In this document: one piece after another, positions 39,042 to 47,676 of the stretch | How positions within the stretch are numbered: the first letter of the stretch is position 1 | Layout: each line of letters opens with the position of its first letter | DNA from: Nocardioides coralli | GTDB lineage: Bacteria > Actinomycetota > Actinomycetes > Propionibacteriales > Nocardioidaceae | DNA: 64,000 nt | Assembly (NCBI RefSeq): GCF_019880385.1 | Contig: NZ_CP082273.1 | Coordinates: forward strand, 2,356,001-2,420,000 | Direction of reading: 5' to 3' | The notes under the pieces: model-generated | The model's database searches: none | Seen by the model: only the letters and a program-made list of their open reading frames with translations | Told to the model about the DNA's origin: nothing | Translations under genes and position numbers: made by a program

Positions 39042-39785
39042 TCAGCGATGCAGGTCGCGGATCCGGTCGATGGTCATCTCCGGCAGCGACCGCAGGATGG
39101 ACTTGCGCCCACTGCTCTCGACCACGAGCGAGAAGTCACGGCGCCGCTTGAAGATGATCGTGTCGCGCACCACCACGTGCCTCCACCCGCGCGACATCGT
39201 CTCGACGGCGAACTGCCAGTCCTGGAACGAGAGCCCGTTCGGGATGTCCCGGTGCACGTAGGGCACCTCGAGGTGTGCCTCCCGGGGGGTGAGGCAGAGC
39301 GAGTCGTAGCCGTTGCGGACGTAGAGGAAGTACGGCGTGAACAGCGGGGAGTCCTGGTCGACGTTCTGGAGCAGGTACTTGCCGCCGTCGAAGACGATGT
39401 TGACCTCCGGGTGGGCGATCACACGCTCACCCCGGGCTTCTGCGGCCGTGAGCGTGTCCAGGCCCCTGGCCAGCCAGTTCTCGCTGAACAGGTCATCGGC
39501 GTCGAGGAAGGCGATGTGTCGGCCGTCCGTTCTCGGGATGAGTGCGTTCCGGACCCTGCCGAGGTCGCCGTGGTCCATCTCCCAGCGCTCCCAGTGGTCG
39601 AAGGCCGGTTGGTGGAAGTAGTCGGTGGTCTCGGGTGTCGCCTTGTCCAGCGCGACGATGGTCTGGACGGTGTAGCCGGCGTCTCGCGCGGCCTGCACCG
39701 CGAGATCGGCCGCCGTCATCGTGGGCCCGCACACGAAGGTCTCGTTGTGCGCTGTCACGACCAGCGACAGGTCGACGGCGGTCAT
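39042..39785 (-). CDS. family 2 glycosyltransferase, copy A
   Basis: A 247-aa GT-A enzyme. It begins DLSLVVTAHNETFVCGP and has the DxD metal site in HIAFLDADDLFSENW, followed by IAHPEVNIVFDGG, IPNGLSFQDWQFAVETM and IIFKRRRDFSLV. The donor and acceptor are unknown. Its ATG overlaps the GT4 copy A stop by 4 bases. Its closest visible relative is copy B at 45091-45834. It converges on the sulfotransferase with a 36-base gap. Confidence 0.85.
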   Translation of the reverse strand: MTAVDLSLVVTAHNETFVCGPTMTAADLAVQAARDAGYTVQTIVALDKATPETTDYFHQPAFDHWERWEMDHGDLGRVRNALIPRTDGRHIAFLDADDLFSENWLARGLDTLTAAEARGERVIAHPEVNIVFDGGKYLLQNVDQDSPLFTPYFLYVRNGYDSLCLTPREAHLEVPYVHRDIPNGLSFQDWQFAVETMSRGWRHVVVRDTIIFKRRRDFSLVVESSGRKSILRSLPEMTIDRIRDLHR

Positions 39786-41623
39786 GTGCCCTCACCACCT
39801 TCCCGGCTCTCCAGGAGGACCCGGCGGGCGCGATCGGTGAACTGCTCGATCGTGCGGTCCTGCAGCAGCCGCTCGCGGAGCGCAGCCGCGCGCCTGCGCG
39901 CCTCCCCCGGATCTGCGAGAACCTCACGGATGGCACGCTCGTAGGCCGCCGCGCCCGCCTCGGCGTCGACCGGCCAGGCGTCGGCCTCGCTGACGACCTC
40001 GCCGGTACCACCGACCTGGGTCGCCACGATCGGGATCCCGGTCATCGCCACCTCCAGGAGCTGGCTCGGGACCCCGTCCCAGCCCGAGGTGTAGAGCCAG
40101 GCGTCGGCCTCGGCGAGGGGGATCTCCGTGATGTGCCCGTAGCGGCCCTCGATGCTCAGGTTGGCCGGCGCCTCCGGGGGCTGGCCCCCCATGACGGTCT
40201 CGCCCCAGACCCGGAAGTCCACGTCTGGCATCAGACCAGCCACCTCGAGCAGCAGCGGCACGCGCTTCTGCCGATCCCACCGACCGGCCCAGAACACCTG
40301 CGGCCTGCCGGTCGGCGACGGCTCGTGGGCCGGGGTCGGCAGCGAGTCGTCGACGGGGGCACGGAAGACGTGGATCCGGGACCGCGCTGCATCCGTCACC
40401 CGGTACATCCGCGTCAGCTCACCGGCGAGGTACTCGCTGTCGGTGATCACGCCGGCGACGTCGTCGAAGGCCCGGTAGAAGTAGCGGAGGCTCCAGCCCT
40501 CCCAGGTTCCGAGACCGGACTGCTCGTTGCAGAAGAAGCAGAGAAAGACCCGCTCGGTCGCGGTCAGCGCACGCCCGTACGTGCGCAAGGCGTGGTATAG
40601 CATCCGCGAGTTGATGGTGACGATGGCGTCCGCCCGGAGCGACCGCAGCAACACGACGAGGGATCGCTGGGCGTGCTCCTTGGGCATGTGGGCGGTCAGC
40701 TGCGCGAAGTCGAGCTCCCTGACGCCGTCGGGGAAACGCCCCTGGGGGGACGTCGTGCTGTCGTCGGTGTAGATGACCACGATGTCGTCGGGAGCCAGGT
40801 CGCCGACGAGGGCGTGGGCGAGGTGCCCTTCCAGGCGGCGGCCGCCGCCCCAGCGTGCGCGGTTGATGACCAGGACGAGCCGGGCCTGGCGCCACCCCAG
40901 ATCCTCGTGTGCGCGGAACAGGGCGTGCTGCTGATCGGCCACGGGGGCGGTGCTCAACGGAAGCAGCTTGGGATCGGCCACCTCAGTCCAGGCCGCCCCG
41001 ATCAGGGGTTCGATCTCAGCCGCCTTGGCCATCATGGCTCCGAGCGTGCCCGTCCGAAACCGATCCTGGAGGTCTCGGCGGCGTTCGGCCATCGTGTCGA
41101 CCAGCTCCGCGGGCGGCAGGCCGAGGACCTGTGCCATCCGCATCACGCGCGGCGTGGGGTCGGCGATCTCCCCCGCGTCCCGACCCCGCTTGAGCCACGC
41201 GAGGTAGGGGCTGCGCTCACGCCCCTGTGCCCGCCGGGGGAACCGACCGAGGTAGTTGCTCATGGAGAAATCGGGGTGCGGGCTGAGCCCCCGGTCGACG
41301 CCGTGCTCGAGGAAGTGCTCGATGAGGTCCACGCCCCGCTGGTTCAGGAGCTCCGGGGTCTGGAGCAGGTAGTGACGCGTGTCGAAGTTCGCCCGGAGCA
41401 GGTCGTAGTCGGCGTCCTCCCCGGGGGGTCGCATGGCCAGCTGTGCGCGGAAGACCTGCTCGTCCATGACCGGCCCGAGGTGTGTGGTCTCGGGCACCGG
41501 ATCGGGTACGGGGACGAAGGAGACCATCGGGGCCTCCCGGGTCGCCGGGACCGGCAACCTCCTCCGGAGGCCGGCCGCCTTGGTGCGGATCCTGGCCGAG
41601 AGGGAACGTGGGCTGCCCGTCAC
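39782..41623 (-). CDS. large GT4-type glycosyltransferase, copy A
   Basis: A 613-aa protein. The N-terminal third has repeats of the polysaccharide-GT type (FDTRHYLLQTPEL..., DFSMSNYLGRFP..., PYLAWLKRGRDAGE). The C-terminal half is GT-B: GGGRRLEGHLAHAL, FWAGRWDRQKRVPLLLEVAG, DAWLYTSGWDGVPSQLLEVA and PIVATQVGGTGEVV. GTG 41623 is chosen for its AGGAGG 8 bases upstream. With the GT2 it forms a coupled pair, duplicated at 45.1-47.6 kb. It is divergent from the sulfotransferase-like array across a 158-base promoter region. Confidence 0.85.
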   Translation of the reverse strand: MTGSPRSLSARIRTKAAGLRRRLPVPATREAPMVSFVPVPDPVPETTHLGPVMDEQVFRAQLAMRPPGEDADYDLLRANFDTRHYLLQTPELLNQRGVDLIEHFLEHGVDRGLSPHPDFSMSNYLGRFPRRAQGRERSPYLAWLKRGRDAGEIADPTPRVMRMAQVLGLPPAELVDTMAERRRDLQDRFRTGTLGAMMAKAAEIEPLIGAAWTEVADPKLLPLSTAPVADQQHALFRAHEDLGWRQARLVLVINRARWGGGRRLEGHLAHALVGDLAPDDIVVIYTDDSTTSPQGRFPDGVRELDFAQLTAHMPKEHAQRSLVVLLRSLRADAIVTINSRMLYHALRTYGRALTATERVFLCFFCNEQSGLGTWEGWSLRYFYRAFDDVAGVITDSEYLAGELTRMYRVTDAARSRIHVFRAPVDDSLPTPAHEPSPTGRPQVFWAGRWDRQKRVPLLLEVAGLMPDVDFRVWGETVMGGQPPEAPANLSIEGRYGHITEIPLAEADAWLYTSGWDGVPSQLLEVAMTGIPIVATQVGGTGEVVSEADAWPVDAEAGAAAYERAIREVLADPGEARRRAAALRERLLQDRTIEQFTDRARRVLLESREGGEGT

Positions 41624-41781
41624 CGATCCCGCCTCCTGGGGTGGCTGGGGGCCCACCCGAGAGGGCGGCCCGATCTGCCCGCTGTCGACGCCACGCGCCA
41701 CACCCTAGACGGCGCGAGGCACCTGCTCGCGACCATGCCGCTTGTGACACGTGACCGTTTCCTCGTGAGAGGCTGACGCCG

Positions 41782-42891
41782 ATGAATCCGCCCCGCCTCC
41801 GCGGACGCCAGACGGCGTCCCCCTCGTCCGGGAACACCACCCAGGACCTGGTGCTCCACATCGGGACCGGCAAGACAGGAACGTCCTCCCTCCAGGCCTT
41901 CCTCCACCAGAACCGCGACCACCTGGTGGCCCACGGGGTGCTCTACCCGCGCGCGCCCGGGTCCACCCGGCACACGCGCTTCGGGCTCTACATCAAGCCG
42001 GACCAGGCACTGCTCTCGACCCCCTCCTGGAAGCGCGCAAAGGCCGCGACCCCCGCCGAGTTCCGTCGGCGGTTCGAGCGGGAGCTGCTCGCCGAGATCG
42101 CCGACGCCGGGACTCCCCGGGTTCTCGTGTCCGACGAAGCCCTCTACGGCATGCCCGCAGCAGCCATGCGGCGGCTCCGTGACTTCGCCGAGTCGCACGG
42201 CTGGCGAAGCACCATCGTGTGCTACCTCCGGCGTCAGGACGACCATCTCGTCAGCCGGTACCAACAGGTGGTCAAGGTCGGCGAGACCCGACGTCTGGCC
42301 GAGCGGACCCGCGCCATGGACCTGTCGGAGACCTACGACTACCACGCGCGCCTGGACCTGTGGGAGGAGGTCCTCGAGCCCGCGTCGGTGGTGGTACGTC
42401 GTTTCGAGCGCGACAGCATGCTGGGCGGCTCGCTGTTCCAGGACTTCCTCGATGCGGTCGGGGTGGACGCCGGGGTCGACGAGCTCGAACCGGTGACCGA
42501 GCGCAACGTGAGCCTGGACGCCGAGGCGGTGGAGTTCCTCCGGCTCCTGAACCTGCATCGCGTGGAGCGCGAGGGTGCGGTGCCGGGCCACATCGACAAC
42601 CGGCAGGTGGCCGCCAGGCTCGCCGAGGCGTCGACCGGACCCACGCTGACCCTCCCCGACGACCTCCTCGATGAGTTCATGTCGCAGTGGGAGGAGTCCA
42701 ACCGCAAGGTCGCCACCCGCTACCTGGCCGACTCGTCCGGCGTGCTGTTCCGCTCCCCGCGCAAGGACAGCGGCACCACGAGCCTGCAACGCCTCGATCC
42801 GTCGCGCGTGGGCCACCTGCTCGAGGTAGCCGGCGTCGACGGCGATCTTCGGGAGCCGCTGTGCCGCTTGATCGACCGGGAGGACGGGTAG
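41782..42891 (+). CDS. sulfotransferase-like protein, paralog 1
   Basis: A 369-aa protein. Near the N-terminus DLVLHIGTGKTGTSSLQAFL is the P-loop-like phosphosulfate site. YLRRQDDHLVSRYQQVVKVG matches the 3'-phosphate region. The C-terminal half has ERNVSLDAEAVEFLRLLNL, IDNRQVAARLAEASTGPTL and QWEESNRKVATRYL. These blocks recur in paralog 3. A GAGAGG site lies upstream of ATG 41782. The acceptor is unknown; a glycan is inferred from the context. Confidence 0.8.
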   Translation: MNPPRLRGRQTASPSSGNTTQDLVLHIGTGKTGTSSLQAFLHQNRDHLVAHGVLYPRAPGSTRHTRFGLYIKPDQALLSTPSWKRAKAATPAEFRRRFERELLAEIADAGTPRVLVSDEALYGMPAAAMRRLRDFAESHGWRSTIVCYLRRQDDHLVSRYQQVVKVGETRRLAERTRAMDLSETYDYHARLDLWEEVLEPASVVVRRFERDSMLGGSLFQDFLDAVGVDAGVDELEPVTERNVSLDAEAVEFLRLLNLHRVEREGAVPGHIDNRQVAARLAEASTGPTLTLPDDLLDEFMSQWEESNRKVATRYLADSSGVLFRSPRKDSGTTSLQRLDPSRVGHLLEVAGVDGDLREPLCRLIDREDG

Positions 42892-42894
42892 CAG

Positions 42895-43995
42895 ATGCAT
42901 CTCGTCCTCCACCCCGGCATGGGCAAGACCGGTACCTCCACCATCCAGACGTTCCTCAGGACGAACCGCGCGACGCTGCTCGAGCACGGGGTGCTCTACC
43001 CGACCACCCCTGGACAGGTGCGCCACCTGCGCCTCGGCTTGTTCATCACGCCGGACGCGACCTTCTCGGGGAGTCGGGTGGCCCACCGGGAGCGTCGGGA
43101 CCCGCGCTGGCGCGAGGTCATCGATCACTCACCCGCGGGCTTTCGCGAAGCGTTCCGTCGAGCCCTGCTCGACGAGGTCGAGCGGAGCGGCGCGTCTCGG
43201 GTCGTTCTCTCCGACGAAGCGGTGTTCAGGGCCCCCGACGCATCCCTGCGCATCCTCGGAGACTTCACGAGCGCCCACGCGCAGTCCCTGCGCGTGGTGT
43301 GCTACCTGCGCCGACAGGACGACCACCTGGTCAGCCGCTACCAGCAGGCTGTGAAGACGGGCGAGGTGCGCAGGATGGCAGACCGCACGGACGAGATCGA
43401 CCTGGTCGGTGTTTACGACTTCGCCGGGCGACTGAGGGCATGGGAACGGCTGGTCCAGCCGACCCAGCTGATCGTGCGTCGCTTCGACAGGAGCGAGTTC
43501 CGAGAGGGCTCGCTCATCGAGGACTTCCTAGACGCGGCTGGAATCGCCATCCCCGGCCAGCAGCTGCAGCCCGTGCCCCGCCGCAACGAGAGCCTCGACG
43601 CCGAGTCGGTGGAGTTCCTGCGACTCGTCAACCTGCACCGGGTCGAGGCGGAGGGCGGACGCCCGGGGCGCCTCAACAACCGCAAGCTCACCAAACGACT
43701 CACGGCTGCGTGTCAGGGTCCGACGCTCACGCTTCCCGGCACGGTCCTGGACGCCTTCATGGCCAGGTGGGAGGCCGGGAACCGCGAGGTGGCGAGCAAG
43801 TACTTCGGCGAGGACGGAGATCTGTTCCACGTCCCACGCAAGACCGAGGGCACGACCGTGCACCAGTACCTCGACCCGTCTCGCCTGCCCGACCTGTTCG
43901 ACATCACCGAGCTCCCCCGGCGTCTCAGGGAACCGGTGCGCCGCCTGGCCGAGCGCGAGGCGGCGGTCTCTCGCCCCGAGGCGGGCACCAGGTGA
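42895..43995 (+). CDS. sulfotransferase-like protein, paralog 2 (divergent copy)
   Basis: A 366-aa protein starting 3 bases after paralog 1. It keeps HPGMGKTGTSTIQTFLRTNR and YLRRQDDHLVSRYQQAVKTG. The last third differs from paralogs 1 and 3: INDR-type and STGPTL blocks become LNNRKLTKRL and CQGPTLTLPGTVLD, and QWEESNR becomes RWEAGNR. It may therefore have another acceptor. No independent ribosome binding site is obvious, so coupling is likely. Confidence 0.8.
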   Translation: MHLVLHPGMGKTGTSTIQTFLRTNRATLLEHGVLYPTTPGQVRHLRLGLFITPDATFSGSRVAHRERRDPRWREVIDHSPAGFREAFRRALLDEVERSGASRVVLSDEAVFRAPDASLRILGDFTSAHAQSLRVVCYLRRQDDHLVSRYQQAVKTGEVRRMADRTDEIDLVGVYDFAGRLRAWERLVQPTQLIVRRFDRSEFREGSLIEDFLDAAGIAIPGQQLQPVPRRNESLDAESVEFLRLVNLHRVEAEGGRPGRLNNRKLTKRLTAACQGPTLTLPGTVLDAFMARWEAGNREVASKYFGEDGDLFHVPRKTEGTTVHQYLDPSRLPDLFDITELPRRLREPVRRLAEREAAVSRPEAGTR

Positions 43996-45089
43996 CTCCA
44001 CGCCAATCCGGACCCGCGGATGCTCCCCGAGTCCCCGTGGACCTGGTGCTGCACATCGGGACGGGCAAGGCGGGCAGCACCTCGCTGCAGTTCTTCCTGC
44101 GCGACAACCGCGACCGGCTCGCTGAGCTCGGCGTGCTCTACCCGAGCTCCCCCGGCCGGGCCCGCCACGGCAAGCTCAGCCTCTTCATCCGCGACGGTGA
44201 CGAGCTGGTGGCCACCCCGCACTGGCAGCGCCAGCGGCAGTCCGACCCACGGATCTTCAGACGAAGGTTCCGGCGCCGCCTGCTGGCCGAGATCGAAGAC
44301 TCCGGCCTCGACCGGGTGCTGCTGTCGGACGAGGAGATCTACAAGTCGTCCGACGCCGCGCTCACGAGGCTGCGACGCTTCACCGACCAGGTGGCCCGGC
44401 GGGTACGTGTGGTCGTCTACCTGCGGCGCCAGGACGAGCACATGGTCAGTCGATACCAGCAGGGGGTGAAGATCGGCTGGACCACCCGGTTGGCCGACTG
44501 GGCCAACGAGGACATGTCCGATCTCTACGACTACGCCTCCCGGCTCCGCAAGCACCGGAAGATCCTCGGGCCCGATCCGCTCGTCGTGCGTCGGCTCGAC
44601 CCGGCGTGCCTGCTCCGGGGATCGCTGTTCGAGGACTTTCTCGAGGCCGCCGGTATCGAGGCGACGGGGGTCCCGTTGACCTCGGTCACCCACCGCAACG
44701 TCAGCCTCGACGCCGAGAGCGTGGAGTTCCTGCGCATCCTGAACCTCTACCGGGTCGAGCACGAGGGTGCCATCCCGGGTCTGATCGACAACCGCAGCGT
44801 CGCCTCCCGGCTGGGCAGCTCCTCGACTGGCCCGACTCTCTCGCTGCCACCACGGCAGCTCGACGCCTTCATGGAGCAGTGGGAGGAGTCGAACCGCGTC
44901 GTGGCACGGGAGTTCGTCGGCGACCGCAGCGGCCCGCTCTTCCCCACGCCCCGCAAGGACGGCGGGAGTGTGATGGAGCAGAGCCTCGACCCCGCACGCG
45001 TCGATCATCTCTGCGAGGTCGCGGAGCTTCCTGACGGCCTGCGTCCCGAGCTGCGCAGGCTGGCCGAGCGCGAGGCGCGACGGGGTTGA
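43992..45089 (+). CDS. sulfotransferase-like protein, paralog 3
   Basis: A 365-aa protein. GTG 43992 overlaps the paralog 2 TGA by 4 bases (GTGA). It has DLVLHIGTGKAGSTSLQFFL, YLRRQDEHMVSRYQQGVKIG, HRNVSLDAESVEFLRILNL, IDNRSVASRLGSSSTGPTL and QWEESNRVVAREF. It resembles paralog 1 more than paralog 2. Its stop is one base from the stop of GT2 copy B, leaving no room for a terminator. An upstream in-frame extension to 42687 only shadows paralog 2. Confidence 0.8.
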   Translation: MTPRQSGPADAPRVPVDLVLHIGTGKAGSTSLQFFLRDNRDRLAELGVLYPSSPGRARHGKLSLFIRDGDELVATPHWQRQRQSDPRIFRRRFRRRLLAEIEDSGLDRVLLSDEEIYKSSDAALTRLRRFTDQVARRVRVVVYLRRQDEHMVSRYQQGVKIGWTTRLADWANEDMSDLYDYASRLRKHRKILGPDPLVVRRLDPACLLRGSLFEDFLEAAGIEATGVPLTSVTHRNVSLDAESVEFLRILNLYRVEHEGAIPGLIDNRSVASRLGSSSTGPTLSLPPRQLDAFMEQWEESNRVVAREFVGDRSGPLFPTPRKDGGSVMEQSLDPARVDHLCEVAELPDGLRPELRRLAEREARRG

Positions 45090-45090
45090 C

Positions 45091-45834
45091 TCAGTCCCGT
45101 CGACCGAGAGCCCGCACCCGGTCGACCGCCATCGCAGGCAGGGACCTGACGAGCGAGCTGCGGCCGTTGCTCTCGGTCACCAGCGAGAAGTCGCGCCGCC
45201 GCTTGAAGATGATCGTGTCGGGCACCACGAGGTGCTCCCAGCCGGCAGCCATCGTCTCGATCGTGAACTGGTAGTCCTGGAAGGAGAGGCCGTTCGGGAT
45301 GTCTCGCGACACATAGGGGATCTCGAGGTGGGCGGCGCGCGGCGCCAGGCACAGCGAGTCGTAGTAGTGACGGACGTACAGGTAGTGCGGCGTGAACAGG
45401 AGCGAGTCCTGAGCGATGTTGAGGCGCACCGCCTGTCGGCCGTCGAAGATCACGTTGAGCTCGGGATGGGCGATCGCGCGGCGACCCTCCTCGGCGGCGG
45501 CGTCGAGGGCTGCGACACCCTCGGCCAGCCAGTTCTCGCTGAACAGGTCGTCCGCGTCGAGAAAGGCGACGTGGCGGCCGTCGACGTCGGCGAGCACCGC
45601 GTTGCGGACCCTCCCCAGGTCACGCTCGTGGAGGACGCGCCGTTCCCAGTGGTCGAAGTGGGGCTGGTCGAAGTAGCGAGAGGTCGCATCCGTGGGCGCG
45701 TCGAGGGCGATGACGGCCTGCACGACGTACCCCCGCTCCCGGGCAGCCGCCACCGCGATGTCCGCCGAGCGCATCGTGGGCCCGCACACCGTCGTCTCGT
45801 CGTGTGCCGTCACCACCAGGGTCAGGTCGGTCAC
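45091..45834 (-). CDS. family 2 glycosyltransferase, copy B
   Basis: A 247-aa protein, the same length as copy A. It carries DLTLVVTAHDETTVCGPTM, HVAFLDADDLFSENWLAEG, IAHPELNVIFDGR, IPNGLSFQDYQFTIETM and IIFKRRRDFSLVTES. The ATG overlaps the GT4 copy B stop by 4 bases. Acidic DxD residues are intact, so both copies are probably active. The donor sugar is unknown. Confidence 0.85.
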   Translation of the reverse strand: MTDLTLVVTAHDETTVCGPTMRSADIAVAAARERGYVVQAVIALDAPTDATSRYFDQPHFDHWERRVLHERDLGRVRNAVLADVDGRHVAFLDADDLFSENWLAEGVAALDAAAEEGRRAIAHPELNVIFDGRQAVRLNIAQDSLLFTPHYLYVRHYYDSLCLAPRAAHLEIPYVSRDIPNGLSFQDYQFTIETMAAGWEHLVVPDTIIFKRRRDFSLVTESNGRSSLVRSLPAMAVDRVRALGRRD

Positions 45835-47648
45835 GAGTCCTCACCCCCACCGTCGACCAGCAGCACCTGCGCGACATGGGCCGCGAAGTCGGTCGCGGAC
45901 CGCTCCCGGAGCAGCCGCTCGCGGAGCGCGTGGGAGCGTCGGCGGGCCCCCACCGGGTCCGTCAGCACCTCCCGGAGTGCGGCGACGTAGGCGGCCGGGT
46001 CCTCCGGCTCCGTGACCGGCCAGGCGTCCTCCGGGCTGAGGACCTCACCGGTGCCGCCCACCAGGCTCCCGACCAGGGGCACTCCGGTCATGCCGACCTC
46101 GAGCAGCTGGCTCGGGACCCCGTCCCAGGCCGAGGTGTAGAGCCAGGCGTCGGCGTCGTCGAGGGCGACCTCGGAGATGTGGCCGTAGCGGCCCTCCAGG
46201 GCGACGTTGGCCGGGGCGGCACCGCGGCGGCCCCCGGGCATCACGGTCTCGCCCCACACGCGGAAGTCGACGTCGGGCATCCGGCTCGCGATCTCCATGA
46301 GCACGTCGACGCGCTTCTGCCGGTCCCACCGCCCTGCCCAGAACACCTGCGGTCGGCGTCCGGCAGCGGGTGTCGGGGCCGTCGACTCGGGCAGGGTCGC
46401 GTCGACCGGCGCCCGGAGGGCCTGGATCTTCGCCCCGTCCTCCTCTCCCAGCTGGTGCCGGTCGCGCAGCCAGCCCGCGAGGTACTCGCTGTCGGTGAGC
46501 ACCCCCGCCACCTGGTCGAAGTTGCGGTAGACCTGGCGCAGCGGCAGGCCCACCCAGTTGCCGAGCGCCAGCTGCTCGTTGCAGAAGAGCATGAGAAAGA
46601 CCCGCTCGGAGGCGCGCAGTGCCCGTCCGTAGGTGGCCAGCGCGGCGTACATGAGGTCGGAGTTGACGACGACCACCGCGTCGGCCCGGAACGAGCGGAC
46701 CAGCTCGACCAGGACGCGCTGGGCGGGCTCCGCTTCGAGGTCGCCGACGGCCGTCGCCAGGTCGACCTCCCGGACGCCGGCCGGGAACCGGTCGGGCGGC
46801 GTGGTCCCGGTGTCGTCGGTGTAGACGACCACGATCCGGTCCGCCCCTACCACGGGCGCGAGTGCGTGGGCGAGGTGGCCCTCCATGCGGCGTCCCCCGC
46901 CCCACCGAGGGCGCTTGACGACCAGCACGAGGCGTGCAGTGGCGAAGCCGGCCTGGTCGTGGCACTGATGGAGCGCGGCGACCTGACCGGCGATGGTCGG
47001 TGAGTCCATCGGGGGGATCACGGGGCGGGCGGTCTCCGACCAGGCCTCGCCGATGAGGGGCTCGACCTCGACCGCCTGCGCGAACATCTGCCCCAACGTG
47101 CCGTGACGCAACCGCTCCTGGAGATCGGACCGGGTCCGGACGAGGGCGTCAGCCAGCTCGTGCGGGTCCGTGTCGAGCACCCGGGAGATCTCGGCGAGCC
47201 CCGGGGCCGGATCGGCGATCTCTCCCTGCGCCCGGCCCTCCTCGAGCCACGCCAGCCACGGGCTGCGACCGGTGCCGTCACGTCGCTCGGGATGCCGTTG
47301 CAGGTAGGACCGCATGTCGAAGTTGATCTCGGGACTGGCCTTGGCATCCGGCCCGTTGCGCAGGAAGTGGCGCAACGGGTCGATGCGGTCGTCCTCTGCG
47401 AGACCCCGCGCCTGCAGGAAGAAGTGGGCGATGTCGAAGTGCTCGCGCGCGAGGTCGTAGTCGGAGTCGGCCCCGGGCGGCATCATCCGCGACCGCGCCC
47501 GGCTGACTGCGTCGTCCAGTGCCGGCCCCAGCCGGGTCGGCCGCTCCACGACCGGCGCCGCGGGAGGCGCGGAAGGCGTGTCGGCCCCGCGCCGCCACCG
47601 CGACCAGGCCTGTCGGACCCGTCCCCGTGCGGTCACGTCGTCAGCCAT
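45831..47648 (-). CDS. large GT4-type glycosyltransferase, copy B
   Basis: A 605-aa paralog of copy A with the same architecture: FDIAHFFLQARGL and DMRSYLQRHPE-type repeats, GGGRRMEGHLAHAL, FWAGRWDRQKRVDVLMEIA, DAWLYTSAWDGVPSQLLEVG, VGGTGEVLSPEDAWPV. The start is ATG 47648. It lies 28 bases after the methyltransferase gene, so it is part of the run epimerase-methyltransferase-GT4-GT2. Confidence 0.85.
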   Translation of the reverse strand: MADDVTARGRVRQAWSRWRRGADTPSAPPAAPVVERPTRLGPALDDAVSRARSRMMPPGADSDYDLAREHFDIAHFFLQARGLAEDDRIDPLRHFLRNGPDAKASPEINFDMRSYLQRHPERRDGTGRSPWLAWLEEGRAQGEIADPAPGLAEISRVLDTDPHELADALVRTRSDLQERLRHGTLGQMFAQAVEVEPLIGEAWSETARPVIPPMDSPTIAGQVAALHQCHDQAGFATARLVLVVKRPRWGGGRRMEGHLAHALAPVVGADRIVVVYTDDTGTTPPDRFPAGVREVDLATAVGDLEAEPAQRVLVELVRSFRADAVVVVNSDLMYAALATYGRALRASERVFLMLFCNEQLALGNWVGLPLRQVYRNFDQVAGVLTDSEYLAGWLRDRHQLGEEDGAKIQALRAPVDATLPESTAPTPAAGRRPQVFWAGRWDRQKRVDVLMEIASRMPDVDFRVWGETVMPGGRRGAAPANVALEGRYGHISEVALDDADAWLYTSAWDGVPSQLLEVGMTGVPLVGSLVGGTGEVLSPEDAWPVTEPEDPAAYVAALREVLTDPVGARRRSHALRERLLRERSATDFAAHVAQVLLVDGGGEDS

Positions 47649-47676
47649 GGCGCACTGCGTGCACCCGTCGGCCTCG

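Noticed and set aside
42687..43991. 800-residue frame extending upstream of sulfotransferase paralog 3
   Set aside because: The first 435 codons overlap paralog 2 in another frame and are Arg/Pro/Gly-rich shadow. Only the part from GTG 43992 is real.
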